From positions 1 to 29,041 of the forward strand of contig JALKBU010000653.1 of assembly GCA_023091735.1 (NCBI GenBank): 29,041 bases of DNA, in the 5' to 3' direction. Below, piece after piece: positions 17,358 to 26,539 of the stretch; positions within the stretch are counted from its first letter, which is position 1; every line of letters begins with the position of its first letter. The notes beneath the pieces are model-generated. The model saw only the letters and a program-made list of their open reading frames with translations. It did no database searches and was not told where the DNA came from. The position numbers and the translations under genes are program-made. The stretch comes from Trichomonas tenax. Its lineage: Eukaryota > Parabasalia > Trichomonadida > Trichomonadidae.

Positions 17358-18933
17358 ATGAGTTTTATTGGTTTTGACGACGAAACATGTTATGTCCAAA
17401 GGAAAGTTCGCTGCCTTCAACCGTAGCAATGTCTCTGAAGTTTTAGAGAATCAGACATTCGAAGGACAAAAAAAAGCAATCGTCGATTTTCTTGGTATTT
17501 TCGAAATAGCAGATCAAACTCGCAGCAGTTTACACAGCTGTCAGCAGTGTTACAAGTATTTGGAACATTAATAAAATTGACGAATTTGAAGTTTTTCAAA
17601 TCACTCCAGGATCTGTTAATAACGAAGCTGTAGCTCTTCTTAATCACGGGCTTAAATTATCTCTACTATATTACAGCGAAACAGTCGATCTTTCATTAAA
17701 TCAATTGCTTCAGCTTAAAAAAACGCCATCGCGTCATTGTTTCATTTGGAATGGAGTTGCAATCAAATATTTCGAAAAATCTACAAAAATTGAAGGTCTT
17801 TGTCAGCCAATTATTGCCGGATTCATCACATCTTTCACAGCAAAGAAATTTGAGTTTGCACTCATCTCCCGCCGTGATTCAGTCCGTGCAGAAACACGTT
17901 TTTGGATGCGTGGAGCTGACGAAGAAGGCCACGTTGCCAATTTTGTTGAAACTGAGCAATTAGCCATTGCACAGAACGAAACTTACTCTTTTGTACAAAT
18001 CAGAGGTTCTGTTACACTCCATTGGACACAGTATCCAGATCTTTCTCGTCTTCCAAAACTCAAGCTTGATGATCCCCAACCAAATCAAGAAATCCTCAAT
18101 CGCCACTTCAAGGCCCTTACAGAGGAGTACGGCAGAGTTGTTGCTGTCTCTCTTACAGATCACAAAGGAAAGGAACTTGAGCTCACAGAGACATACAACG
18201 AATTCGGAGGAAAGGCAGAAAATGTTCACTTCGAGTACTTCGATTTCCACAAGGAGTGCTCGAAGATGAGCTATCAGAACATAGACAAACTCATTTTTAA
18301 CATATCCGAAGAATTGAACCAAATGGGATGGTCTGAGTTGAATTCAGGCAAGTCTCAGTCAGGTGTCGTGAGAACGAACTGTGTTGACTGCTTGGATAGA
18401 ACAAATGTCGTCCAATCAGGCATTGCTCGCCGTATTCTTGACAAGCAACTTGAAGCATCACAATCTGCCTGCGAGTACGAGTCGATGTTCAGAAATGCAT
18501 GGACTGATAACGCCGATTACATCTCACTGCAGTATTCAGGAACACAGGCTCTCAAGACCGACTTCACGCCCACTGGAAAGAGGACAACAAAGGGTGCTTT
18601 GAAGGATGGAAAGAACTCTCTTGTTCGCTACTACATCAATACATCAATGCACAGACGGCACACGCCAAGATGCTTATGATGCTGTTACACAGGCAGTTCC
18701 AATCAAATCACTCGTCAAGGAGAACATCGTTGTTTCTCTCATTATATTCATTATCTTCTTGATTCTTACTTGCTAATGGCAAGAAGGACGAGTACAAGAG
18801 AAAGATGTTGGGGGCAAGAATGAGAGTTGTCAACTCACCAAGATTCAAGGAAATTAAACCTGCTGAGAAGAAAGCTGTCCAAAAAGAATTAAATCTGTTG
18901 TCTATCAAAGGAATAATAAAAAAAATATTGTAA
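17358..18933 (+). pseudogene. SAC1: Sac1-type phosphoinositide phosphatase, frameshifted
   Basis: A lipid phosphatase of the SAC family, which removes phosphate from phosphatidylinositol 4-phosphate at ER/Golgi membranes. The long central frame (about 17520-18650) holds the SAC core, ending in the catalytic RTNCVDCLDRTN (C-x5-R-T). Upstream and downstream parts lie in other frames: MSFIGFDDETCYVQ from ATG 17358; KGKFAAFNRSN to GIFEIADQ; then KLAAVYTAVSS in the central frame; DGTRQDAYDAVTQAV and a transmembrane helix (IVVSLIIFIIFLIL); then LANGKKDEYKRKM and VNSPRFKEI to TAA 18933. Joined, it is about 525 residues, near family size, with shifts near 17400, 17515, 18650 and 18765. No in-frame nonsense codons are needed. 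It is therefore either a very young pseudogene or a gene with sequence errors. It converges on the RBR gene, 13 bases apart. Confidence 0.9.
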
Positions 18934-18946
18934 ACAAATAAATCTT

Positions 18947-21900
18947 TTAGTTCCAATATCCACCATGTACTGCTTTGAGATGGGCATAGCAATCATTCAT
19001 TGTGTTGAAGCAGGCTTTGCATTTCCAACAGAAATGCTTTCCGCAATTACAGCTGACTCTATTGCAGCCATCAGTTTTCCAGACAGGAACTTTGCAATTA
19101 GGGCATGTTTTAATAATGTCAGTGTCTGGTGGAATTTCATCTTTCTTCCGTGGGCAAATTTCACCTTTATTATGGAATTGTCCACAAAACTGACAAAGAC
19201 GTTTATGACATATTTGACACTCATTTCCACACTTCGCTGAGCTGTAAACTACATCTTCATGATCCGGACATGAAAAGAATGTTCCTGGTGTTGTGTGAAG
19301 AATTCCAATTATAACTGTTTGAAGCCAACGCTGCATAAGATCATAAATGTTCTTCTCGCAACGAAGTGCAGTAAAAACTTGTCCAAGTGGGAAGTATCCA
19401 TCAAATACAAAAGGACCTGGAACAGTGATATACCTCATGTTACCTTTTGCGCTATCAAAATCATCGAGCAAAAAGTGCTCAAAGCAGCCAAGACAAAGAG
19501 GTTTTGCAGTTGATGTATTTTTCTTAAGATCGTAACAAACAATTGGAATATGCGATTTGAGTGGAGGTTCACACATTGCAACACAGAAGAATACTTCTGG
19601 TTCTTCATATTGAATATATTCTTCAAGCATTCCTTGTGCACTTTCTTTCTCTTCAGTTGGGACAATGATAAGTTTTCGTTTCGTATCGACAAACCAACTT
19701 GGCGAAATTAATGATGCCTTTGATCGTACGGTAGAAAGAGAGGCTGTTGGCTTCAGTGGAATGACAGAGAAAGGAGGAACATAGCCACCTTCGCGAATGA
19801 GGTCACGTGCCTTGTTTGCTGATTTATAGCTCATGCAGATATGATTGCCATCTGGGAAGCAATCAATATCGTGTTGCAAAAGGAATGCACAAATATCTTC
19901 AAGAGCAAGAGGGAATGAAAGAAGAGATGTGTGAATAACATCACAAGGAGGAGTGAAGTTAACTTGATCGACATTGATTTCACCACTATCATCGATTTCA
20001 ATTTTGTTAATCTCGGACAACGATTTAACATTGCAAATATATTCGTTCCTGTTATTGCGCTTAATGTTTTCACGTGGTGATGAAATGCGAAGATAAGAAT
20101 CTGAGATGAGGCAAATCGGAATCAAATCGCTGATGTAGCTAATTCTGAGCTTCTTGTTATCATCTTTGAAATCATTGATATGATTAAGGCAGTAATCCAT
20201 AGCAGCTTTATCGAACTTATATATGAACAAGGAACTAGTATTGACAACGCGATGAGAATATCTGTCATTCAATGTGATAAGTTCAATAGAAACATCATCG
20301 AGAATATCAACTATTAATATTGTTTCGCCTACATATTGCATAAGACTGCAAACGCTCTTTACTGCAGCGTTGATTTTTGCAACGTCACTTGGATCAACAA
20401 CAAGTTGGTCATTGAAATGCTTATATGTTAATGTGCCACCTGTATGCAAGTCGAAAAGCCTCTGGAAGAATGGATGGAAACTGCAGCCTGGAGCTTCAAT
20501 GAGAGATTGATTGAATGGCTTTACTGCGTGAATAAATCGAATCTCGCACTCGCTGCCGAAGAAATAGAAATCATTCGGGAAAATCTCATTGTCAAAGCCA
20601 GGACGTTGATGAAGTTTGACTGCTACACCTTGGAATGTACATTCATTGCAATTCTTTAGTTTAGTGTTGTATTTCGCAATGTTTTGGGAACAGTGGGTCG
20701 TGAAAAGTTTGGTGATGTTCTCATGTAGCTGTGGGCTATCTTGAAGTGCGAGGAAGCTTGCAATTCCTTTACGTCCTAAATAGCAAGCCAGCTCACAAAT
20801 GCATCGCGAACTGAGACCATATTCATGGATCTTAACAAACCAAACGTTTTCTTCACATTCGAAAATCTTCGAGAAACACTTGATAATTGTAATGATGTCT
20901 GAGTCAAGTGATACATGTTCCTTAATAGCAGGTTGGTTTTGATTGACAAAGATGCGGTTATAGTTCGTCGAAAGATAGGCAAAGAATATATCAAGGTCTT
21001 TGTTTTCTTCAATATTTCTGTGATCAATGTCGAATCCATCAAATTCATCAGTGTTGATGTAATTCTGGATAACTTCGTTGAAAATATTTTCATTATCATA
21101 GTTGATTTCCAATGGAATCTTTGGACGAAGAACTGTGACATCATATGCACCATGAACATTTGCAAGTCTTCGAAGAAGATTTGGACGTTCGCAAGCATCG
21201 AGTACATATGTAACATCATAGGTTGGAATTTCGGTTTCTCCAACAACAAAAAGCACAAGAATAGCACCTGGAATTATAGCGTTGTTGAAAATTTGGAAGT
21301 GATTACTCGAGGTGCTGTACAGAGGAACAATAACCTTTTGTCCTGGACCATCAATCAAGGATTGAACTGTTGATAATATCTCTTCGTTGCTCATTTCGAG
21401 TGTAATTTGTGGGCTGAGAGTGGTTGCTTTATGTACCAAGTTCGATACTGCCAAAAACGATTCGTCAATCGAATTAACGAAAACAACAGCACGATTGCCT
21501 ACATCTTCGTTAAGGATATTATTCTGGAAGGCTTCAATAAGTTTCTGTCTTGAGTTCATCATAAGTATTGGCAACAAATCAACATCCATGGATTTAACAG
21601 GAAGATGGTTTTCGCTCAACGCTTTTGGAAGAGATACAATGAATCGAAGTTTCTGCTTCTTTTTCATTGTTAAGAGGAGATTAATGAAATCCCAATACTT
21701 GATATCTCTTTCGTTGATCGAATGATAAATACAGCATAAATCAGCATACTTATTGTCACCATTGCGGATCAGGAATGTTGCTGTATCGAAAACATTAAGA
21801 AAACCAATGAAATTTCGTCCTTCTTTAAATGCAAGTTCAACTGAATCGATATCAGTGTAGATATCATATCCATGATACTCATGGAAGAACCAAATAGCAT

Positions 21901-22435
21901 TTTCACGTATTAAAACATCATCTTCAGCGGTAAAAATAATATACTTGATATTATCAAAATATAAATTAATCAATGGAATCAAAATTTTATCTCTGTGTTC
22001 ATAGTTGAAACCATACTGAGAAGGAAAACTCAAAGGAATGTGAGATTCAGGAAGAATACAAGAAAATGTGTAACTGCGAATAGAATCTTTGTAAACACGT
22101 AAGCAAGAATGGATAAGAGCATGAATGGCAAGAAAATGAACTCTATCTTCACACGATACCATTGATTTAAAAATAAAATCAGAAAAAGCAAGTAATTGCT
22201 TGATATTTTTGTTGTGCTGACTTGGCGTAATGAATTCATTAGGTTTGTATGAAATGACAATCTCGTAGATGTTGACCAATTCATCTAATGAAGCTGTATG
22301 GTTTTCGAGATTTTTGACTTTTCGAAGGCTTTCGAGGCATTTGTTCACTCCCTGGCGGATTTCATCCTTTCCGACAGTCGTTGAAAGAACTAAAGAGCGA
22401 AGTTTGTCCTCAACATAACTAAAAAGATCATTCAT
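18947..22435 (-). CDS. Pseudo-DEAH helicase fused to RBR ubiquitin-ligase module
   Basis: A 1162-residue intact protein. C-terminus: an IBR domain (about 1056-1095: CPDH, then CGNECQICHKRLCQFC, H, C) and RING2/Rcat (about 1111-1155: CPNC, KTDGCNRVSC, CGKHFCWKC, ending CYAHLKAVHGG). Cys 1124 in DGC aligns with the RBR catalytic cysteine. The preceding RING1 region (~980-1030) keeps only part of its cysteines. The rest follows a DEAH helicase layout with its motifs eroded: FTAEDDV (~168-174) at the P-loop; IYHSINERD (~236-244) for DEAH; SLP (~268) for SAT; AVVFVNSIDE (~316); VIVPLYSTSSNHFQIF (~368-383); and LLRRLANVHGAYD for the QRxGRxGR motif. Plant DEAH11/12-type proteins share the helicase-RBR order and the CYAHL...HGG ending. 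Likely role: an E3 ligase with a non-ATPase scaffold. The stop runs into TAAAA. Confidence 0.88.
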   Translation of the reverse strand: MNDLFSYVEDKLRSLVLSTTVGKDEIRQGVNKCLESLRKVKNLENHTASLDELVNIYEIVISYKPNEFITPSQHNKNIKQLLAFSDFIFKSMVSCEDRVHFLAIHALIHSCLRVYKDSIRSYTFSCILPESHIPLSFPSQYGFNYEHRDKILIPLINLYFDNIKYIIFTAEDDVLIRENAIWFFHEYHGYDIYTDIDSVELAFKEGRNFIGFLNVFDTATFLIRNGDNKYADLCCIYHSINERDIKYWDFINLLLTMKKKQKLRFIVSLPKALSENHLPVKSMDVDLLPILMMNSRQKLIEAFQNNILNEDVGNRAVVFVNSIDESFLAVSNLVHKATTLSPQITLEMSNEEILSTVQSLIDGPGQKVIVPLYSTSSNHFQIFNNAIIPGAILVLFVVGETEIPTYDVTYVLDACERPNLLRRLANVHGAYDVTVLRPKIPLEINYDNENIFNEVIQNYINTDEFDGFDIDHRNIEENKDLDIFFAYLSTNYNRIFVNQNQPAIKEHVSLDSDIITIIKCFSKIFECEENVWFVKIHEYGLSSRCICELACYLGRKGIASFLALQDSPQLHENITKLFTTHCSQNIAKYNTKLKNCNECTFQGVAVKLHQRPGFDNEIFPNDFYFFGSECEIRFIHAVKPFNQSLIEAPGCSFHPFFQRLFDLHTGGTLTYKHFNDQLVVDPSDVAKINAAVKSVCSLMQYVGETILIVDILDDVSIELITLNDRYSHRVVNTSSLFIYKFDKAAMDYCLNHINDFKDDNKKLRISYISDLIPICLISDSYLRISSPRENIKRNNRNEYICNVKSLSEINKIEIDDSGEINVDQVNFTPPCDVIHTSLLSFPLALEDICAFLLQHDIDCFPDGNHICMSYKSANKARDLIREGGYVPPFSVIPLKPTASLSTVRSKASLISPSWFVDTKRKLIIVPTEEKESAQGMLEEYIQYEEPEVFFCVAMCEPPLKSHIPIVCYDLKKNTSTAKPLCLGCFEHFLLDDFDSAKGNMRYITVPGPFVFDGYFPLGQVFTALRCEKNIYDLMQRWLQTVIIGILHTTPGTFFSCPDHEDVVYSSAKCGNECQICHKRLCQFCGQFHNKGEICPRKKDEIPPDTDIIKTCPNCKVPVWKTDGCNRVSCNCGKHFCWKCKACFNTMNDCYAHLKAVHGGYWN

Positions 22436-22991
22436 TTTTTTGAAATGTTTCCAACAATTGTCAATTTTTTACAACATTTTTCCCCTATGCTGGATTTTTT
22501 AAAAAACCATAATGAAGGAATGTGATTGAAAAATAATGAATTCTTGAATATTAAAATAAGACAGGAATTCATTATTATTTTAAGTCAACACAAAAGGTGA
22601 TTATTCGGAGTGATTGAAACATTGATAAGCATCAAATTGAACAGGAAAAATTATATTCAATTTGATTTCTAGAAAGCGATACGTTTTGAACTCTGGATTA
22701 ATAATGAAAAGAAATGATTTCAGGGGATACTCAAATACTCAGAAAAGAAATAAGCATAAGGAAAATCATGTCCATCATTTGATGCTACAGAATTCTAAAG
22801 CCAATGGGAATTCACATTCGCATCTTCAAATATTACGAAACAAACAGGTCTTTACGAACTAAAGGATGAGATAGGATTTAGCAAACAAAATTAGCATGGG
22901 AAAATGATCCTTGCAATGTGTCAAAAATGACTTGTCAATCCATTGCAATATACTCGTTTTTCAATAAAATTTAAATTATACATTACTAACA
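22436..22991. other. 5' flank of the RBR gene, otherwise gene-free
   Basis: AT-rich. The 66-codon plus-strand frame near 22662 is Asn/Lys/His-rich and has no recognisable domain, so I do not call it. No clear initiator is seen; CATTTCAAAAAA directly precedes the RBR ATG on the minus strand. Confidence 0.45.
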
Positions 22992-23237
22992 TTAAAAAAA
23001 TAGTGAAAGCTCAGAAACTAATAGATATGCCATTATTCCGTAATAATTTCCAACACGGAGTGTAACCGCAGGTGCGAAGTTGACTGGACATTTACATGCT
23101 TTGTCACTGCAATAAAAATCGTCTAAGTTGGAATAACGAGATTCAATTGTGGGAGTGAAAGATTCAATAGTAAGGGAATCAATGAAACAGTCATACAAAT
23201 ACAAATTGCCATTACCTTTAAATAATTTTAAACGGCT
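22992..23237 (-). pseudogene. C-terminal remnant of a probable surface protein
   Basis: The minus-strand frame is open from a stop near 23240 to TAA 22994-22992 with no start ATG. It reads SRLKLFKGNGNLYLYDC, FIDSLTIESFTPTIES, then a Cys cluster DDFYCSDKACKCPVNF, and ends in a hydrophobic stretch (GIMAYLLVSELSLFF). The strand-like pattern and terminal hydrophobic segment recall the Pmp-like family, but the match is weak. It looks like a 5'-truncated gene end. Short and AT-rich, so chance is possible. Confidence 0.35.
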
Positions 23238-23340
23238 CTATGAGCCACACAAAAATGGCCAATGCACAAACTAAATAGTGACTAATGGAGTAACCTTATT
23301 TTGAAGGGATTTGTTTGGTCGGATAGGCTCAAAAAGTGGG

Positions 23341-23378
23341 GCACTAGCGAGTGTGTGACGCACTAGCAAGTTTTTTTT
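23341..23378 (+). repeat. GCACTAGCRAG direct repeat followed by T8
   Basis: GCACTAGCGAG (23341-23351) and GCACTAGCAAG (23360-23370) are separated by 8 bases and followed at once by eight T's. The segment is GC-richer than its surroundings. A T run after a compact GC-richer segment could be a Pol III stop, but no RNA is recognised upstream. Confidence 0.5.
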
Positions 23379-23635
23379 CTCATAGTAGCGATTTCTGATT
23401 AAATTAGAGAATGCATGTTCATGATCAAAATGCTTAAAAATAGTCAATTATTCACATCACCACAATAACTCTGGAGTTAGTCATTGCTAATTAGTGTATA
23501 ATCCTGAATAACGTGCATATTAATTCACATTCATATATAGATACACAAATGAAATTTTAGATGTGGTTTTAGAATAAAATTGAGTTGAGTACAACGATAC
23601 AATAGAAGTGTCAATTGTAATGATGAAGTACTGAA

Positions 23636-23758
23636 ATGCTTGAATTTTTATCCAAGCTTTATATTAGAGACCATAAAAGTGATATTTCTGATGTCTGGAA
23701 TACATTCTTCCAGACTGGATATGATAAAATTTCAACAACTTGTGTTAAAAAGCAATGA
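23636..23758 (+). pseudogene. Small coding-like remnant, unknown
   Basis: A 40-codon frame: MLEFLSKLYIRDHKSD, then VWNTFFQTGYDKISTTC, closed by TGA at 23756-23758. Its amino-acid mix is more protein-like than the surrounding AT-rich translation. No family is recognised; it may be a fragment of a repeated gene. Low confidence. Confidence 0.22.
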
Positions 23759-24913
23759 TACTCTTAACCTTATTTTTAAAAATCCTTCTCGGGCTAATAA
23801 AATGCTTCTTATCATTGAATTGGATTATATTAATATTTTAACATAATGATATAGTCAACAATAACATATAGCTAAATATTATTATACATTTAGTTAGGTG
23901 TGGATCTCATTTTTGTTGAAAATCGATTCAATTTACACAAAAAATCGAACTTTGCCCAAACTTTGAAGTGAACATGCATTTTATATCATGTAATATATGT
24001 TATGATATTTCATTTAATTATCACATATGTAAAAAAATTATCAGTTGCTATTTTTATAACTTTGAAATATTGGAAAGCCACTAGCCCAAAGATTAAGATA
24101 CTTGATTACCATGGCTTGGCTAACAATACTTTTCGAGATACATTTTGTTTTTCAAAACTGCAGTCAATAAAATGGTATTTGGTCCTAATGATTTTTTTTA
24201 TTTTCAAGGATGTGGTTACTGTATTCGTTATCAATATCCATTTTAATATTAGATTCGAAAAGATAATTTATTCAACATAATCAAACAGTGATTCTGCTTC
24301 AATCTATACAGTCATGGATGGACGCTTATACTGAAAGTTATTAAAGTTCCCTGAGATATATCGAAGTTCGCCGTAAAAATTCCAATAAAAATATGGCAAA
24401 AAATTTAACGTCTTTGTCAAATTTAATCAAATATAATAAATAATAATTAAAAATCAGAATAAGTAACTGCAGCATACAGAATGTTGAAATAAATTTGGCT
24501 TTTAAACCAAAATTAATTAACTACGTTTGAAACTGATGAATTCAATGGGAAAAATTCAATTTCACAAAGATCTTGATTATGAAACTATATTTTATGCATA
24601 CATATATATTATAATTTTTTGTGTAGTTATGTTGGCTAAGCAATCAAAGAGATATATAGTCGTAATTCTCAATTATTTTTTATGCTAGCTAAAAAATAAA
24701 ATTAAATAAATCGCATACTACTTGATACAGCAATATGCAAATCATATGTAAAAGCATGAAATCATATGTAATATTATTTGATTGAATTGAAAAATTTCAT
24801 TTGATGATTAACTCTTACTCATTTTAATACGTTACATCCTACATATAACTATTCTGCAATGGAATGATTTTTTCAACGAACACATATGTAGTTATGATTA
24901 GAAAGAAAAAATA

Positions 24914-24992
24914 CAATTACATCGAGAATCGAACACTCGACTAATATGTCAAAAATATACATTTCCCATTAGACTAATTTGAAATGTAAATT
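24914..24992 (-). tRNA. tRNA-like element or tRNA pseudogene, Gln-type anticodon loop
   Basis: On the minus strand, an A-box-like TAGTCTAATGG (24976-24966) is followed by a B-box-like GTTCGATTC (24934-24926) and then, after the 3' arm, by a T6 run (about 24906-24911), in the order of a Pol III gene. A possible fold has an acceptor pairing AATTTACA with TGTAATTG (six of eight pairs), a D stem TTTC/GAAA, an anticodon loop TTTTGAC (anticodon TTG, Gln) on a four-pair stem, and a T stem TCGAG/CTCGA. The D and T loops are longer than normal (about 15 and 9 bases), so a working tRNA is doubtful. Confidence 0.3.
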
Positions 24993-25223
24993 CTAAAATT
25001 ACAAATTTTTCTTTACTCAAATTCCAAAATTATGACCTCTATAACTTAAGTTAGTAGAGCTTAGATATTTTAGTATGATCATCTATACTACCACCTGTGT
25101 CTACCATTAAAGTTACAAGGAAATTGAATCTGGGAAAGGGAGTGTCACAACCTTTTTGTGTTAATTGCGAAATTATTTCAAAAAACAACAGGATTACTGT
25201 TATATATTCAATTTTTTGAATAG

Positions 25224-26473
25224 AGTAATAGATCAATTACAGTAAAAGGAGTTTCCTTGTTTAAATTTTTAATTTCAAATTGTATATTTTTGAATTGTAC
25301 AATAAATGTCCATGGAGGTGCCATATACTTTGAGGGTACAGGATTCATTGTTGTTTATCGAAAATTTTAATTTCGATGGAGTTGGTCAATTTTGTCGAAA
25401 TTATTACAATAACAACAACATGTTATCCAAATCTTTTATTTTAGATTCGAATATATATAAATGTGGAAACATAATGGGATGTAGAGGATGTTCTTTTGAG
25501 TTCGGAACTATTGAGTTTTCTAATATTAATTTCTCGTATAATTGTGCTTTAAATAATGCAGCTTTACTTTCGACATCAGCATCATTATTACCAACATTAA
25601 TTAAATATTGCTCATTTACTGGTAACTTTGCAGATCCAGGTTATAGGATACTACAAACTACTGTAAACAATATATCAAATAGCGACTTCACTAACAATTC
25701 AATCGCCGATAAAAATGATGCAATAATAGTTGTTGATGAAGGAACTTGTAATATTACAAAATGCGCCTTTCAAACAATGATAACGGTGTATATTTATTTG
25801 CAACAACAATAAAAGCTTCGATCAATGTTGATTCATGCTATTTTGATATGATTAAGTCGAAAGGAAACGTTTATTTCAGTAATAATCAAACAATTTTCTC
25901 AAATGAGCTTATTATAGATTTCAACGGAAATTTTATTATAGAAAAAGGAACATGCAAGCAAAATAAATGCAGTTTGATCTCATTTACATTGCATCTAATG
26001 ACACTATCAATAATAGAAAGTGCTGATTAGTTTCATTTACTTTTTATTTCAAATTTGCGAAAACTTAAGTATTGGAGCAATTTTATTTAATAAGAAACGA
26101 TTTTAGATTGTAATTCATTTAGAATTCCAAGAAGATCAAAATATAAATTCGAGTTTCATTTGATTTCAGTTCTCGAATAATGATAGAATTTGAAGAGAGA
26201 TATTTATCAAAAATTGGTTTCATATAGAGATCATGAAGGAGCCTTTTGAGAGTCTGAAAGTGACCATAATTAACCTAATTTTAAAAAAATTTGGAGGTTT
26301 AATACAAGTCGTATGTTAACGTTCTTGACATCTTTAGCAGTTTTTGGTCATTTATTATGTTCTGTGTAATTTGCTATTTCCTTTACAAATGGAGTTGTTT
26401 AAAAGCATGCTGGGATTGTTGTCGTTCCGGCAACAGCAGCAAAGTTAAAGCATCTTCATCATCAGAAACTTAA
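25224..26473 (+). pseudogene. Pmp-like beta-helix surface protein, decayed
   Basis: Pieces of one gene in three frames. First, NCIFLNCTINVHGGAIYFEG (from about 25272; GGAIYF is a Pmp-type repeat), which shifts frame near 25350. Then FILDSNIYKCGNIMGC, IEFSNINFSYNC and YCSFTGNFADPG, up to about 25775. Then VYLFATTIKASINVDSCYF to 26030. The stretch 26031-26310 is too decayed to follow. The end survives: MLTFLTSLAVFGHL shifts to FIMFCVICYFLYKWSC, a transmembrane helix with a Cys-rich tail (ACWDCCRSGN) and TAA at 26471-26473. No signal peptide is found. It is a dead relative of the gene at 5562-7298, although the tails differ. Confidence 0.75.
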
Positions 26474-26539
26474 TCCCAGAGATTGTCGACAATGTTCCAC
26501 GTTTCATCAATCACGTCAAGCGCTGTGTCCACGTTGTGG

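Larger units (their letters stand above)
23238..24913. other. 1.7-kb gene-poor region
   Basis: Mostly AT-rich DNA without supportable genes. It holds a direct repeat with a T run (23341-23378) and one small coding-like frame (23636-23758). The 92-codon frame at 24002-24280 is hydrophobic AT-rich translation with no domain that I can support. Confidence 0.45.

Noticed and set aside
17392..18660. Programmed frameshifting in the Sac1-like gene
   Set aside because: Four separate shifts with no common slippery site or structure; sequence error or pseudogene is simpler.
20776..21373. Frames of 150-160 codons on both strands within the RBR gene
   Set aside because: Out-of-frame shadows of the 1162-codon gene, with no recognisable domains.
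22662..22862. 66-codon Asn/Lys/His-rich frame
   Set aside because: No domain, no coding-like codon bias, and it lies in the 5' flank of the RBR gene.
24002..24280. 92-codon frame as a BspA/leucine-rich repeat remnant
   Set aside because: Only a vague TF...F..L.SI pattern, without the regular repeat spacing; it is mostly AT-rich hydrophobic translation.
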